A DNA stretch of 64,000 nt from a virus, in IMG/VR virus record IMGVR_UViG_3300020118_000164, positions 1 to 64,000 of that record. One strand, given 5' to 3'. The notes below the pieces were generated by a model that saw only the letters and a list, made by a program, of their open reading frames with translations, had not been told where the DNA came from and did not search any database. Every line of letters begins with the position of its first letter. The first letter of the stretch is position 1. A program made the position numbers and the translations under genes. Shown here in pieces: positions 15,298 to 23,547 of this stretch.

Positions 15298-15819
15298 ATG
15301 CCAGAAGAGTCGCCGAGGGAAACCCGAACCGCCGCCGAGGTTCTCGCCTACGTCGGGAGCGACGGCGAGCCGTCATTCCTCGGATTCGACCGTGAGGCGC
15401 TCGCGCGCTTCCTGTCATTCGAGGAGGCGCGGCCGTGGATGAAGCCGGACGCGACCGCGGATGGATGGCCCGCCCCTCTGCCCCGTACACGCGAAGCGTC
15501 GCTTGCTGAGGCCGTGGATTACATTCAGCGTGTCGGGATCGATAAGGCCGTGAACCATCGGGGCATCAGCGCGAACCGCACGGTGGAGAAACTCCGCGTG
15601 TTATGCTGGCTCGCCGGAGATGAAGAGGCGGTGAAGATCTGCGACACCGAGCCGTACCCGAACTATGGCGCGCCGATTCAGCGCGCCCTCTGCCGGCACC
15701 TCGGGGTCAACTACGCCTCGCTACTCGACGCCTACAATCTCGGCGTGTTCGAGGATATGGCGGACGGGCGGACCTGCCGGGCATGTCGAGAAGGACGCGA
15801 GTCGGGGTGCGGCGCATGA
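15298..15819 (+). CDS. Hypothetical protein
   Basis: Encodes 173 residues with AAGGAGG before the ATG. The central part is helical, with CWLAGDEEAVKICD, and the C-terminus carries CRACREGRESGC. Function unknown. Confidence 0.7.
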   Translation: MPEESPRETRTAAEVLAYVGSDGEPSFLGFDREALARFLSFEEARPWMKPDATADGWPAPLPRTREASLAEAVDYIQRVGIDKAVNHRGISANRTVEKLRVLCWLAGDEEAVKICDTEPYPNYGAPIQRALCRHLGVNYASLLDAYNLGVFEDMADGRTCRACREGRESGCGA

Positions 15820-16229
15820 AGCCGAACGCGAGCAAGTCGCGCAGTGATCGCCTGAGCGGGGCACCTCTCCATACCAAGTACCGCACCGAGGAGTTCTATA
15901 GCGGCCTGGACGCCGGCATCCGGTTCGCCGTGCGCGTTCTGCATGCTGCGGGCCTCGATACCTGCCAGTCATGCCAGGGCGGCGATGGGCATTCCTACTT
16001 GGAGCCGTCCGTTGATATGGACGCGTGCGGTGACGGCGCGGACGGCCTCGCAGCCCTCGCTGCGCTCAACGCCTACGGCCTAGAGGTGAGCGCCGTATCG
16101 ATCGTTTGGAACGTTCGCCACGGCCTGCCCTATGAGAAGTTGTGGCGACTCACACTCACGCGGGCAGTGGAAGAGCGGGCAGAGGAACGTCCGCTGTTCG
16201 TGTGGTGCTATCAGGCGCAGGAGGGATAG
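15816..16229 (+). CDS. Conserved phage protein with CQSCQGG motif
   Basis: Encodes 137 residues, ATGA overlap at the start. DTCQSCQGGDGHSYLEPSVD is the signature of a small protein seen in many phage genomes, of unknown function, in which Cys and His may bind metal. Confidence 0.75.
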   Translation: MKPNASKSRSDRLSGAPLHTKYRTEEFYSGLDAGIRFAVRVLHAAGLDTCQSCQGGDGHSYLEPSVDMDACGDGADGLAALAALNAYGLEVSAVSIVWNVRHGLPYEKLWRLTLTRAVEERAEERPLFVWCYQAQEG

Positions 16230-16445
16230 GTGCAAATCGAGATCGTAGAGATCGCAACAGGCGCCGTCGTGCACGCCGTTCAGTGCGACGGCGAGGATCG
16301 TACATCACGCGCAGCGTAGCGCCTAATGTCGGGCGTGCTCAACAATATTGGGCGCTTCAATTGCCGGCTGTCGCGCGGCGGTGACGAAGAGGTTGATGAT
16401 CGGCTAGATCTCGACCGCTACTTCGCCCGGTACTCATCTCCGTGA
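16230..16445 (+). pseudogene. Small phage gene interrupted by an in-frame TAG
   Basis: GTG at 16230 abuts the previous stop. The frame reads VQIEIVEIATGAVVHAV and on to SRAA, meets TAG at 16317-16319, and continues in the same frame (RLMSGVLNNIGRFN to YFARYSSP) to a TGA at 16443-16445. That TGA forms a GTGA overlap with the next gene, as intact genes here do. The whole 72-codon frame therefore looks like one gene with an amber codon where Gln or Glu would fit. The 39 codons after an internal ATG at 16326 could be made separately. Confidence 0.6.
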
Positions 16446-17701
16446 GCCATCGCGGCTGGCGCTCGACCACCCTGAGCCTGGCAGAGCAGCGTTGCCCCGC
16501 TGCTTTAACCTACGCAGAGCAGGGCCGTCCCTACGACCGCCGGATGTTCGCCGTAGGCTCCGCGGCGCACGCGGTCCTAGAGGAGATTGGTAAGGTCAGC
16601 GCAGCGGCAGGGCGCTTCCTGGACACTCTGGAGGCCGAGGAGGTCGCGCGGGTCACCTGCGGCGAGCTGATCGCGTTCGGGCGGGACTTCGAGGGCGACC
16701 GTGAGCCGCCCCTGCCATCGGACTTGGTGTGGCGGGGCCGCGACCTAGCCATGTCCTACGTCAAGGATTGCCCCCTCCCCTATGATGCCCGGTATGAGGA
16801 GGGGCTCGCCGTTGATCGCGAGTGGCGCCCGCAGCCCTACCACGAGGACGCATGGCTGCGCGTACGGATCGATCGCCACGGCACCGCGCTACCGTCCTGG
16901 CTAGACGATGACGAGGGCGCCGGGCCGATCCTGGAGGTCGCCGACTATAAGAGCGCATGGACCGCAGACGAGGCCGAGCTCCAGACGATCCAGCGCAAGA
17001 TCCAAGCGGTCATGTCCTGGGATCGGTGGGGCGCGGATCATGAGGCGCTGCGGCTAGTCGTGGTCAACTTTCGTCTGCGTCGCGAGTTTGAGACGATGGT
17101 CTTTCCGAACACCCCAGAGGGCGCCGCGGTCTTGGCGCGCTGGCGCTCCGATATCGAGACGGAGATCCGGGCGCGCGAGGAGCAAGTAGGCTTCGACGGC
17201 GAGCGTGTCGCGACCCCGGGAGGCCAGTGCTATGGCTGTCCCTACCTGGGCGGCTGCGCACCGGCGCAGGAGTTCCTTCGTTCCGTCTACGGCTCCTCAG
17301 AGCCGCTCTCCATAGCCTACGCCTACGCGATGGCTGAGGCAGAGATGCGGCGAGTTGCGGGTACAACTGCCGCGCCGGGTCCGCTGCGGTTCGCCACGGC
17401 CGAGGAGCCGCTACAGATCGACGGCGCCCAGGTCGGGACCGTGATCGAGATGCAGCGCGCGCTCACCCCGGATGCTGCGGAGGTGTTGGGCGAGGCGTGG
17501 ATCAGGAAGATTCGCACGGGCGAGGCGGAAGCACAGCAGGCGACCATGCCGGGTCTCATTCAGGCCCTGGGGGTCGGGGTCCAACAGGCGGAGAACCTGA
17601 TGCGCTACATCCATCCGAAGGATCGGGATGCCCAGGCTCGCGCCCTCGCTCCGATCCTGACGGAGAAGTCGAAGCGGCGGTTTGGGGTGCATCGGGATTG
17701 A
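16442..17701 (+). CDS. PD-(D/E)XK nuclease, RecB/Cas4-like
   Basis: Encodes 419 residues from GTG. LSLAEQRCPAALTYAEQ near the N-terminus and SAAHAVLEEI match motif I and the following helix of RecB-family nucleases. ILEVADYKSAW near residue 160 supplies D and the xEx/YK catalytic pair, followed by QTIQRKIQAVM. QCYGCPYLGGC near residue 262 resembles the iron-sulfur cysteine cluster of Cas4/AddB-type nucleases. A role in end processing for phage recombination is likely. Confidence 0.8.
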   Translation: MSHRGWRSTTLSLAEQRCPAALTYAEQGRPYDRRMFAVGSAAHAVLEEIGKVSAAAGRFLDTLEAEEVARVTCGELIAFGRDFEGDREPPLPSDLVWRGRDLAMSYVKDCPLPYDARYEEGLAVDREWRPQPYHEDAWLRVRIDRHGTALPSWLDDDEGAGPILEVADYKSAWTADEAELQTIQRKIQAVMSWDRWGADHEALRLVVVNFRLRREFETMVFPNTPEGAAVLARWRSDIETEIRAREEQVGFDGERVATPGGQCYGCPYLGGCAPAQEFLRSVYGSSEPLSIAYAYAMAEAEMRRVAGTTAAPGPLRFATAEEPLQIDGAQVGTVIEMQRALTPDAAEVLGEAWIRKIRTGEAEAQQATMPGLIQALGVGVQQAENLMRYIHPKDRDAQARALAPILTEKSKRRFGVHRD

Positions 17702-17728
17702 TTCCCGCAGCGCACCATGCTATGGTGC
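17698..17728 (+). promoter_or_regulatory. Promoter-operator, family 1 copy 6
   Basis: TTGATT (17698-17703), 17 nt, TATGGT (17721-17726). The perfect palindrome is at 17712-17728. The -35 overlaps the TGA stop of the nuclease gene. The downstream gene has GGAGGTG. Confidence 0.8.
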
Positions 17729-17748
17729 GCCCTGGAGGTGCCTAGGCG

Positions 17749-18000
17749 ATGGCAACTAAGAAACCGAGCAGGGCGGCGCGCTGGGAAGCGGCGTGCGTCG
17801 GAGCCGAGCTGGCCTTACAAGCGTTGAAGGATGTTCAGGAAGAATATCAGGAGTGGTTCGACAACCTTCCCGAGAATTTGCGGGACTCGGCCGTAGGCGA
17901 GAAACTTGAAACGGTCTGTGATGTCGATGTCGAGGGAGTCCTTGACCAGATCGTCGAGGCTGGTTCGCTTGATCTGCCGCAGGGCTTCGGGAGGGACTAG
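17749..18000 (+). CDS. Conserved small phage protein
   Basis: Encodes 83 residues. The stretch EEYQEWFDNLPENLRDSAVG followed by GEKLETVCDVDVE and ending LPQGFGRD is a pattern repeatedly seen in siphovirus accessory regions. Acidic and helical, function unknown. GGAGGTG lies upstream of the ATG. Confidence 0.75.
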   Translation: MATKKPSRAARWEAACVGAELALQALKDVQEEYQEWFDNLPENLRDSAVGEKLETVCDVDVEGVLDQIVEAGSLDLPQGFGRD

Positions 18001-18003
18001 GGA

Positions 18004-18324
18004 ATGCGCGGCGCGCCCGTCACGTCTAAGGATCTATCCGACGCCGCCCTCCTCGCCAAGCTCCGCGAGAGGTACGCCCCGACCGTCATCCCGCCGTGCC
18101 GGGTGTGCGGCGGGGAGCTGAGCTTGGAGAGCTTCGGCGGCGGCATGCCGACGATCTGGCGCTGCTCACCATGGCAACCTACTGAGGATGAGCCCCTCCG
18201 GCGCAAGCCTGGCCGAGGCATCGCCGACAAACACTACTCAGATTCGGAGTTCATCGACCGGCGCCAGGGCGGCGATGCCGACGTGATCGAGCTTATCGAG
18301 CGGTTTGAGAGCCACGGATACTAA
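18004..18324 (+). CDS. Conserved zinc-containing phage protein
   Basis: Encodes 106 residues. PPCRVCGGELSLESFGGG, RRKPGRGIADKHYSDS and RQGGDADVIELIERF are the recurring motifs of a common phage protein. The CxxC pair plus a later Cys probably binds zinc. It starts three bases after the previous stop. Confidence 0.75.
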   Translation: MRGAPVTSKDLSDAALLAKLRERYAPTVIPPCRVCGGELSLESFGGGMPTIWRCSPWQPTEDEPLRRKPGRGIADKHYSDSEFIDRRQGGDADVIELIERFESHGY

Positions 18325-18335
18325 GGGAGGCGGCG

Positions 18336-18563
18336 ATGAAGCTTTTCTTCTGGGATCGACCTAGGCCAACAGGGGACCCAAGTATTTTCTTTGCCGTCGC
18401 CGAATCGGTGGAGGAGGCTAAGCGCCTCGTGCGCTCGGCGCCCAGGTACGACTTTGGAATCTACCTGCAAGATCCGGCCGACTATGATCCCGAAGTTGAG
18501 CTCGGTGAGCCGACGCGCGTCCTAGACCTTCCCTGCGCCGAGTGGCATGAATGGAGCGAGTGA
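18336..18563 (+). CDS. Small acidic protein
   Basis: Encodes 75 residues with GGGAGGCGGCG upstream of the ATG. Strand-helix-strand pattern (IFFAVAESVEEAKRLVRSAP). The stop overlaps the next start (TGATG). Function unknown. Confidence 0.65.
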   Translation: MKLFFWDRPRPTGDPSIFFAVAESVEEAKRLVRSAPRYDFGIYLQDPADYDPEVELGEPTRVLDLPCAEWHEWSE

Positions 18564-18874
18564 TGAAACTCTACCTGCTTACCTTCGATGGTCAGGAGTA
18601 CTACGTTGAGGCGACAAGCATGCATATGGCTCAGGCCGTTTGGTTGGACGCGATGCGCGCGGAGTGGGAATCGGACTGGACGGGTGACGAAGAGCCTGAT
18701 CAGGTCGCCCTCGTTCACGATGAACCCGTCCTTCGCGCCGCTCCCGGCCGTGAGGGCGTACCCGGCGAGCCCGAGCACGGCATGGGCTTCGGCCTAATGA
18801 CGGAGCAGCTCATCGAAGAGGGACTTATCGATCCGCCGACTGCCGCTGACTATCGGGCGGCTAGCGAGGAATGA
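18563..18874 (+). CDS. Acidic hypothetical protein
   Basis: Encodes 103 residues. KLYLLTFDGQEYYVEATSMH suggests a small beta sheet. The rest is acidic. ATGA overlap to the next gene. Function unknown. Confidence 0.65.
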   Translation: MKLYLLTFDGQEYYVEATSMHMAQAVWLDAMRAEWESDWTGDEEPDQVALVHDEPVLRAAPGREGVPGEPEHGMGFGLMTEQLIEEGLIDPPTAADYRAASEE

Positions 18875-20277
18875 TGGCAACCGCCAAGATCCCGACCCCT
18901 ACCGGCCTAGTAGGCGCGGAGCCCCGCAGGGGCGTAGGTGTCGCCGTCACCGTAGGCCGCCGCGGCGCTACCGGCATGGCGGAGTTGACGGATCGGTTTT
19001 GGTTCATGACGCCGACTCCGCACGCCCAGACCTTCGGTAGTCGCTCCTACCAGACGCGCGACCCGCACCCCGGCTTCGTCGCCTGGAACACTGGCGCGGA
19101 GGTGATCCGCAAGCGGACGGCGGGCGGCGCAATCGGTCGCTTCGCCACGCTCAAGGGCAACATCATTCATGCGAACCTCAGGGAGGCGCTGCTTTGGAAT
19201 CGCTCCGCGCAGAAGCTCTCCGCGCCTCATCCCAACCCCAAGAGCCAGCGACCGGCGTGCGAGGGGGACGGTGTGCGGGCGGTGCGGTTTGAGGGTGAGG
19301 TTGAAGGCGTCGAGAGTTACGGCGAGATCCCGTGCCCGAATCAGGAGTGCGTGTTTGCGATGAACGGGCTCTGCAAGCCGTCCGTCCACTTCATCTTCCG
19401 GCTGCGCTGGAATCCTGATGACGCATTCGAGTCTCAGTTCCAGGCGCTGCGCGCGAAGTGGACCTCGCACTCCTGGAACTCGCTGAAGAACCTCCTCGGA
19501 ATGCTTGAGGCGGTTCTCGGTACTGAGGCGGTGGCGCCATGGATGCCGCGCGAGGAGTGGAAGGCCGGCCTTGCGGCGGAGCTGGGCGTCGAGCACCCTT
19601 CGCTCATCGGCATGCCGTTCAGCATGACCATCGGCTCCAAGACGAGGGCGGCCGATGCGAAGACTCCGCAGGGCCGGCGCTATCCCGTCGTTCACTTCTC
19701 TGAGGACGGAGACCTGGTGGAGTGGCTCCTCGCACAGCGCTTGAAGTTCCGTGCGCTCGGCGCAGTTGAGCCGCTCGCGCTTCCCGGGCCGTCCGTTACG
19801 GACCCTGAATTCCTAGAGGTAGCGCGTCATGCCGATCGGGTCGAACTCGATTCCGTTGCCGAGGTTGCCGATAGTGGATCTGACGGCCCTCCCGGGGAGC
19901 CAAGCGTTCAGGGCGATGATAGAAATTCTCGCCGATCCGGGTCACCCGCATCCGCTGCCGGGTCTAAGGATTCAGCCGCCGCCGGACTTCTGGCCGGAAG
20001 TTCCGAACCCGGCGGTGCCATAGATGCGGCAGTCGCCTCGCCCCGCCCCGATCCTCTCCTCCCCCTTGGCCCGCCGTGGGAGACCATCTCCGCACGTGAG
20101 GCGGAAGCCCTGGCGCTCCGGCTCGAGGCCCTTGGTCGAGATCCCTTAGACCTACTAGAGGCGGCCGGCGTCGATCCCGCGCAGGCGTCCGACCTCCCGC
20201 ATCTCCCCGCGGACAAGCTCCGCAAGATCTGCTCTCTCCTAGAGGCGTGGGAGCGGGCGGGACGGGGGCGGACGTGA
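18871..20277 (+). CDS. Possible recombination directionality factor / phiC31 gp3-like protein
   Basis: Encodes 468 residues. The first 300 include GRFATLKGNIIHANL and IPCPNQECVFAMNGLCKP followed by VHFIFRL, a Cys arrangement and strand pattern like phage proteins related to the phiC31 gp3 recombination directionality factor. The last 150 residues are Pro/Ala/Gly-rich, then helical. It follows the RecB-like nuclease, so a recombination role fits. No integrase is in the window, and the family assignment is tentative. Confidence 0.4.
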   Translation: MMATAKIPTPTGLVGAEPRRGVGVAVTVGRRGATGMAELTDRFWFMTPTPHAQTFGSRSYQTRDPHPGFVAWNTGAEVIRKRTAGGAIGRFATLKGNIIHANLREALLWNRSAQKLSAPHPNPKSQRPACEGDGVRAVRFEGEVEGVESYGEIPCPNQECVFAMNGLCKPSVHFIFRLRWNPDDAFESQFQALRAKWTSHSWNSLKNLLGMLEAVLGTEAVAPWMPREEWKAGLAAELGVEHPSLIGMPFSMTIGSKTRAADAKTPQGRRYPVVHFSEDGDLVEWLLAQRLKFRALGAVEPLALPGPSVTDPEFLEVARHADRVELDSVAEVADSGSDGPPGEPSVQGDDRNSRRSGSPASAAGSKDSAAAGLLAGSSEPGGAIDAAVASPRPDPLLPLGPPWETISAREAEALALRLEALGRDPLDLLEAAGVDPAQASDLPHLPADKLRKICSLLEAWERAGRGRT

Positions 20278-20477
20278 TTCACACCTTCTCTAATCGAGCC
20301 GAGCGCTGGCTCTATCGGCGTCCCTTGGCGGTGATCGTGGCTTCGTTCGTCGCCGGCGGACTCATCATGCGATGGCCCCTCACGGCCATTCCGCTTATAC
20401 CTCTCGCCGCCTGGCTCGGCTCTGTAAGTGCGGAACTGGATTGCGCTGTCGAAAGGCGGAAGTGGGGCGAGCCATGA
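20274..20477 (+). CDS. Small membrane protein
   Basis: Encodes 67 residues from GTG (GTGA overlap). Two hydrophobic stretches, AVIVASFVAGGLIM and LTAIPLIPLAAWLG. Function unknown. Confidence 0.65.
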   Translation: MIHTFSNRAERWLYRRPLAVIVASFVAGGLIMRWPLTAIPLIPLAAWLGSVSAELDCAVERRKWGEP

Positions 20478-20905
20478 GCATCTACGGGACGATCGGCGAG
20501 TTCCGCCTCCCCGTCCTCCTCTCCCCAGAGAAGGCGCAGGAGGTCGGGCTCGTGGCGCCTAATGAGCCGATCGGCCGCATGTGGGGGTCGGGCGATGATG
20601 AAGAGGGCGACGGGCGTCCCTGCCTAGAGACCTGGGTGCTCGTCCTGATCCAGTGTGTCCCGGCCCATATCCAGGACACCGGCCCCGGTTGGGATTTCCT
20701 TCCGCCGCCGGTCGAGGATACGGCCGACGGTCCCGCGCGTGCCATTCTCTTTGTCCGGGCCGTGGCCGGCAAGGGGACCGCCCGCAACCCCCAGGAGTAC
20801 CGCGAGACGCTCCTCTGCATGACCGGCGCGGAGTACCGCGCCGCCAGCTTCGGCGAAGTCCTGTGGCGCGTGCAGGAGGCCCTCGATACCGCACTCGGCC
20901 GTTGA
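20474..20905 (+). CDS. Hypothetical protein
   Basis: Encodes 143 residues, ATGA overlap. Beta-rich with an acidic DDEEGDG loop; resembles a small globular domain without catalytic signature. Its TGA stop overlaps the next -35 box. Confidence 0.65.
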   Translation: MSIYGTIGEFRLPVLLSPEKAQEVGLVAPNEPIGRMWGSGDDEEGDGRPCLETWVLVLIQCVPAHIQDTGPGWDFLPPPVEDTADGPARAILFVRAVAGKGTARNPQEYRETLLCMTGAEYRAASFGEVLWRVQEALDTALGR

Positions 20906-20932
20906 CGGCGGCGGCGCACCATGCTATGGTGC
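20902..20932 (+). promoter_or_regulatory. Promoter-operator, family 1 copy 7
   Basis: TTGACG (20902-20907), 17 nt, TATGGT (20925-20930). The perfect palindrome is at 20916-20932. The ATG of the next gene is only 6 nt after the -10, predicting a leaderless transcript. Confidence 0.85.
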
Positions 20933-20936
20933 CGGT

Positions 20937-21248
20937 ATGAGAAACGACTCAGAGCGGATTCTTTTCTACATCCCTGAACCGACCGAGGTTGAGTTGGCGA
21001 TTTGCATCAACGGCGAGCGGCGGCGACCGCCAACCGCTAAAGATCTTAAGCAGGCCGGCCTGTGCCTTCGCGGGGATTTACAGGATCGCGCGCGGAGCCT
21101 CTTACTCCGTCTCGGCGAGGATATGGAGGAGGGACCGCTCGGCGCACTGAGATACTTCATCGAATACCTCACGCTTTGGGATCATGAGCCGCCCGAGGAG
21201 TTGATCGCCGAGATGCGGGCGCTCATCGGTGGAGGCTCCGATGGATGA
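20937..21248 (+). CDS. Hypothetical protein from a leaderless promoter
   Basis: Encodes 103 residues. No ribosome site precedes the ATG, which sits at the predicted transcription start. Helical, acidic C-terminus (LWDHEPPEELIAEMRAL). Function unknown. Confidence 0.7.
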   Translation: MRNDSERILFYIPEPTEVELAICINGERRRPPTAKDLKQAGLCLRGDLQDRARSLLLRLGEDMEEGPLGALRYFIEYLTLWDHEPPEELIAEMRALIGGGSDG

Positions 21249-21483
21249 TGATGATGCGGCGGCGATGCACCCCTACGCGCGACTGCCCTCCGTCTACCTC
21301 AAGCGGCGTCGGCCGTGCTTCCTCTGCTCTCGTTCCTTGCAGCGGTTAGGGTGGGGCCCGCATAAGGGGCACTACGTGGCGAAGGAGGTAGTAATCGATG
21401 GGTTGCCGAGGTTCGTTCACGGTCGGTGTTCCGATCTCCAAGATCACCAGCCGCGCTACGGTGACCTAGAGGAGGCCGAATGA
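21241..21483 (+). CDS. Small zinc-binding protein
   Basis: Encodes 80 residues. GGTGGAG lies upstream of the ATG at 21241, which overlaps the previous stop. CFLCSRSLQRLGW, then H and C residues (FVHGRC), form a likely zinc site. Confidence 0.65.
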   Translation: MDDDDAAAMHPYARLPSVYLKRRRPCFLCSRSLQRLGWGPHKGHYVAKEVVIDGLPRFVHGRCSDLQDHQPRYGDLEEAE

Positions 21484-22091
21484 GAGACCTCCTCCCTGAC
21501 GTGCGCAAGGTGCTAGAAGGATTCGACACCGACATCTTCGTCCGCTCGATTGAGGGCGACGGTGATCCCGGATGGGCGCTCCGCTTAGCGCCTTATCTGG
21601 CGGCACTCGGGAGGCTCACTAAGGCTTCCGAGGGCGCAAGCAAGATCCTCGCCTGCGGCGGCGCTGGATGGTCGGACGCGGATTGGTGGACGGACAAACT
21701 GCCCGAGCGCCTGCGCGCGCAGGACAATCGTGCCACCTCGCATCCCATCTTCGTCGTTCAGCAGCGACGCCGTGTCTACGGTTTCGATCCATCGTCCGGC
21801 GATGGCATCGCCTGGCTCGGTGATGAATCCGAGGTCGAGGAATCGCTAGCTTTCTCGCTAGAGGCCGGATATCAGAAGAACCACCATGAACCGGATGGCT
21901 ACACGCGCACAGCGTACAAAGATGAATATGAGTTCGTAACGGCCTGCCTCACCGAAGCAGCGGCCGACGCGTACATAGTCGCCAACCGGCACAACCTATG
22001 TGATCCTCGCGTGTATGCGGCGTCTGGCTATCGCAATTCGGAATGGATCGCGGTTCGCGAGTTCTTTCTTCACCTCGCGGAGGCGCAATGA
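21480..22091 (+). CDS. Hypothetical protein
   Basis: Encodes 203 residues, ATGA overlaps at both ends. DADWWTDKLPERLRAQDN and HPIFVVQQRRRVYGFDPS mark a mixed fold. No known domain. Confidence 0.7.
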   Translation: MRDLLPDVRKVLEGFDTDIFVRSIEGDGDPGWALRLAPYLAALGRLTKASEGASKILACGGAGWSDADWWTDKLPERLRAQDNRATSHPIFVVQQRRRVYGFDPSSGDGIAWLGDESEVEESLAFSLEAGYQKNHHEPDGYTRTAYKDEYEFVTACLTEAAADAYIVANRHNLCDPRVYAASGYRNSEWIAVREFFLHLAEAQ

Positions 22092-22366
22092 TCCGCTGCG
22101 CCGCCTACGCCTGCAAAGAGCCAATCCAATCGCCGGAGATTGTCTGCGACGACTGCTGGCGGGCGATCCCTCCCCGTTTGCGCACGGCGATCAACCGCTG
22201 CACCAAGGAGCTGGGCACCGCCGAGGATCGTGCGGAGGCATCGGCTCGCTACGTCCGGGCGTGGGGCCATGCGCTCTCGCGGCTCGCGGAAGAGCGCGTC
22301 ACTGAGCGCCTATCCTGTGAACTCATGGAGCGTGAGAGGTACGTGCAGGAGCCGGGGCAAGTATGA
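22088..22366 (+). CDS. Small zinc-binding protein
   Basis: Encodes 92 residues. CAAYACKEPIQSPEIVCDDC gives four cysteines for a zinc ribbon, followed by a helix (PPRLRTAINRCTKELG). The layout resembles phage proteins with a short N-terminal zinc finger and helical tail. Confidence 0.7.
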   Translation: MIRCAAYACKEPIQSPEIVCDDCWRAIPPRLRTAINRCTKELGTAEDRAEASARYVRAWGHALSRLAEERVTERLSCELMERERYVQEPGQV

Positions 22367-22536
22367 GCATCCACATGCCGACCGCACAGGAAACCGAGGA
22401 ATACGAATACGCAGAGTCTAGGCGTCGGCGCGTTCTGCGCGAGCGGCCCTTTCTGTGCGTGATCCATTGGGGCGCATGGCACGGATTCCGGCATGGTAGC
22501 GTGTGGCTTCGGGGGCGATGTCTGTGGGCGTGGTGA
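22363..22536 (+). CDS. 57-residue protein rich in Trp and Arg
   Basis: ATGA overlap at the start and GTGA overlap at the end support it. Contains RRRRVLRERPF and HWGAWHGFRHG. Function unknown. Confidence 0.6.
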   Translation: MSIHMPTAQETEEYEYAESRRRRVLRERPFLCVIHWGAWHGFRHGSVWLRGRCLWAW

Positions 22537-22763
22537 CTGGCGAGACGCGCGCTTTTGAGCTGTACCATGACCGCGGCTTGTGTGATCCGCGAGGATGCGC
22601 ATGTGGATGGGAGGGAACGCTCGGTGAGCTACGCTTTCTTGGCGAGCAAGACGGACTCGCCCTGTTCGGCTGCCCGGCTTGTCGTTCATCGCTTGTGGCG
22701 CTAGATCAGCCCCTCGGCACCCCTGCGGGACGAAGCCTTGCCGGCCGAGCGGAGGACTCATGA
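22533..22763 (+). CDS. Small zinc-finger protein
   Basis: Encodes 76 residues from GTG. DPRGCACGWEG and FGCPACRSS provide paired cysteines. GTGA and ATGA overlaps. Function unknown. Confidence 0.65.
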   Translation: MTGETRAFELYHDRGLCDPRGCACGWEGTLGELRFLGEQDGLALFGCPACRSSLVALDQPLGTPAGRSLAGRAEDS

Positions 22764-23164
22764 CCACCACCAAGGATCGCCGGGCTAGTAGGCTCGCGAC
22801 ATGCACGCACTTCACCGGCATTCAGCACGATGCTTGCGATGCCGGCGTAGCCTATGACTCCGTGCGCGATGTCTCTGTGCGGCCCTACCGTTGGCCGTGC
22901 CTTCATCCCGACGCGGCCATCTCCTGCGTGAAGCGCGAGTTGCCGACAGAGGAAGAGGTAGACGCCCGCGAACGGGAGGCAACGGAGGCGCTTCATCGCG
23001 GAATGCGGGCGCGCGAGGCTATAATCGCGGCGTCCGATGGAAGGCGCGACGGCGGCGGATCGATCGCGTGCCCTGAGTGTGGTCAACGGCTCAACTACAC
23101 CATCGCGAGCAATGGCCATATCTGGGCCACTTGCTCCGGCGGTTGCGTGTCTTGGATGGAGTGA
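22760..23164 (+). CDS. Conserved phage zinc protein
   Basis: Encodes 134 residues. CTHFTGIQHDACDAGVAY and RELPTEEEVDAREREATEAL, then CPECGQRLNYTIASNGHIWA and GGCVSWME, match a protein very widespread in phage accessory regions. It has two zinc-ribbon-like halves and no proven function. Confidence 0.8.
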   Translation: MTTTKDRRASRLATCTHFTGIQHDACDAGVAYDSVRDVSVRPYRWPCLHPDAAISCVKRELPTEEEVDAREREATEALHRGMRAREAIIAASDGRRDGGGSIACPECGQRLNYTIASNGHIWATCSGGCVSWME

Positions 23165-23166
23165 CC

Positions 23167-23499
23167 ATGAGCTGCCCCTATCCATACGAAGACAGCGAGA
23201 GGCCGGATCTCTGGCGCGAGGGGCGGGTCGTTGCCCGGAAGCCGCACCGCTGCTGTGAGTGCCCGCGCACGATCACGGCCGGTGAGCGCTGCGAGACAGC
23301 CGCCACGCTCTACGAAGGTCGATGGGAGCGGCTCTACCGCTGCCTGGACTGCGCGGCCTTCGCCCAGGCAATCGCCGATGAGAACAAGGAATGCCCGCTC
23401 TGGGGCGGGTTGGCGGAGAGCGCGGACTATGCCGGTTTCGAGTGGGGGACGTTCCTCGCCGAGAGGCGGATTGTGCGGAGCGCTGGCTCATGCGACTAG
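23167..23499 (+). CDS. Zinc-binding phage protein
   Basis: Encodes 110 residues. KPHRCCECPRTITAGERC and RLYRCLDCAAFAQAI carry CxxC pairs, in the style of phage proteins that recognise host zinc proteins or nucleic acid. Starts 2 nt after the previous stop. Confidence 0.7.
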   Translation: MSCPYPYEDSERPDLWREGRVVARKPHRCCECPRTITAGERCETAATLYEGRWERLYRCLDCAAFAQAIADENKECPLWGGLAESADYAGFEWGTFLAERRIVRSAGSCD

Positions 23500-23547
23500 A
23501 GCGCATCGCGGATCTTGACGCGCGGCGAGCCGGGAAAGGTAATACCG

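Noticed and set aside
2670-16445. Stop-codon reassignment as the cause of the two interrupted genes
   Set aside because: TGA and TAG both end many neighbouring genes, including the four-base overlaps, and the two interruptions use different codons.
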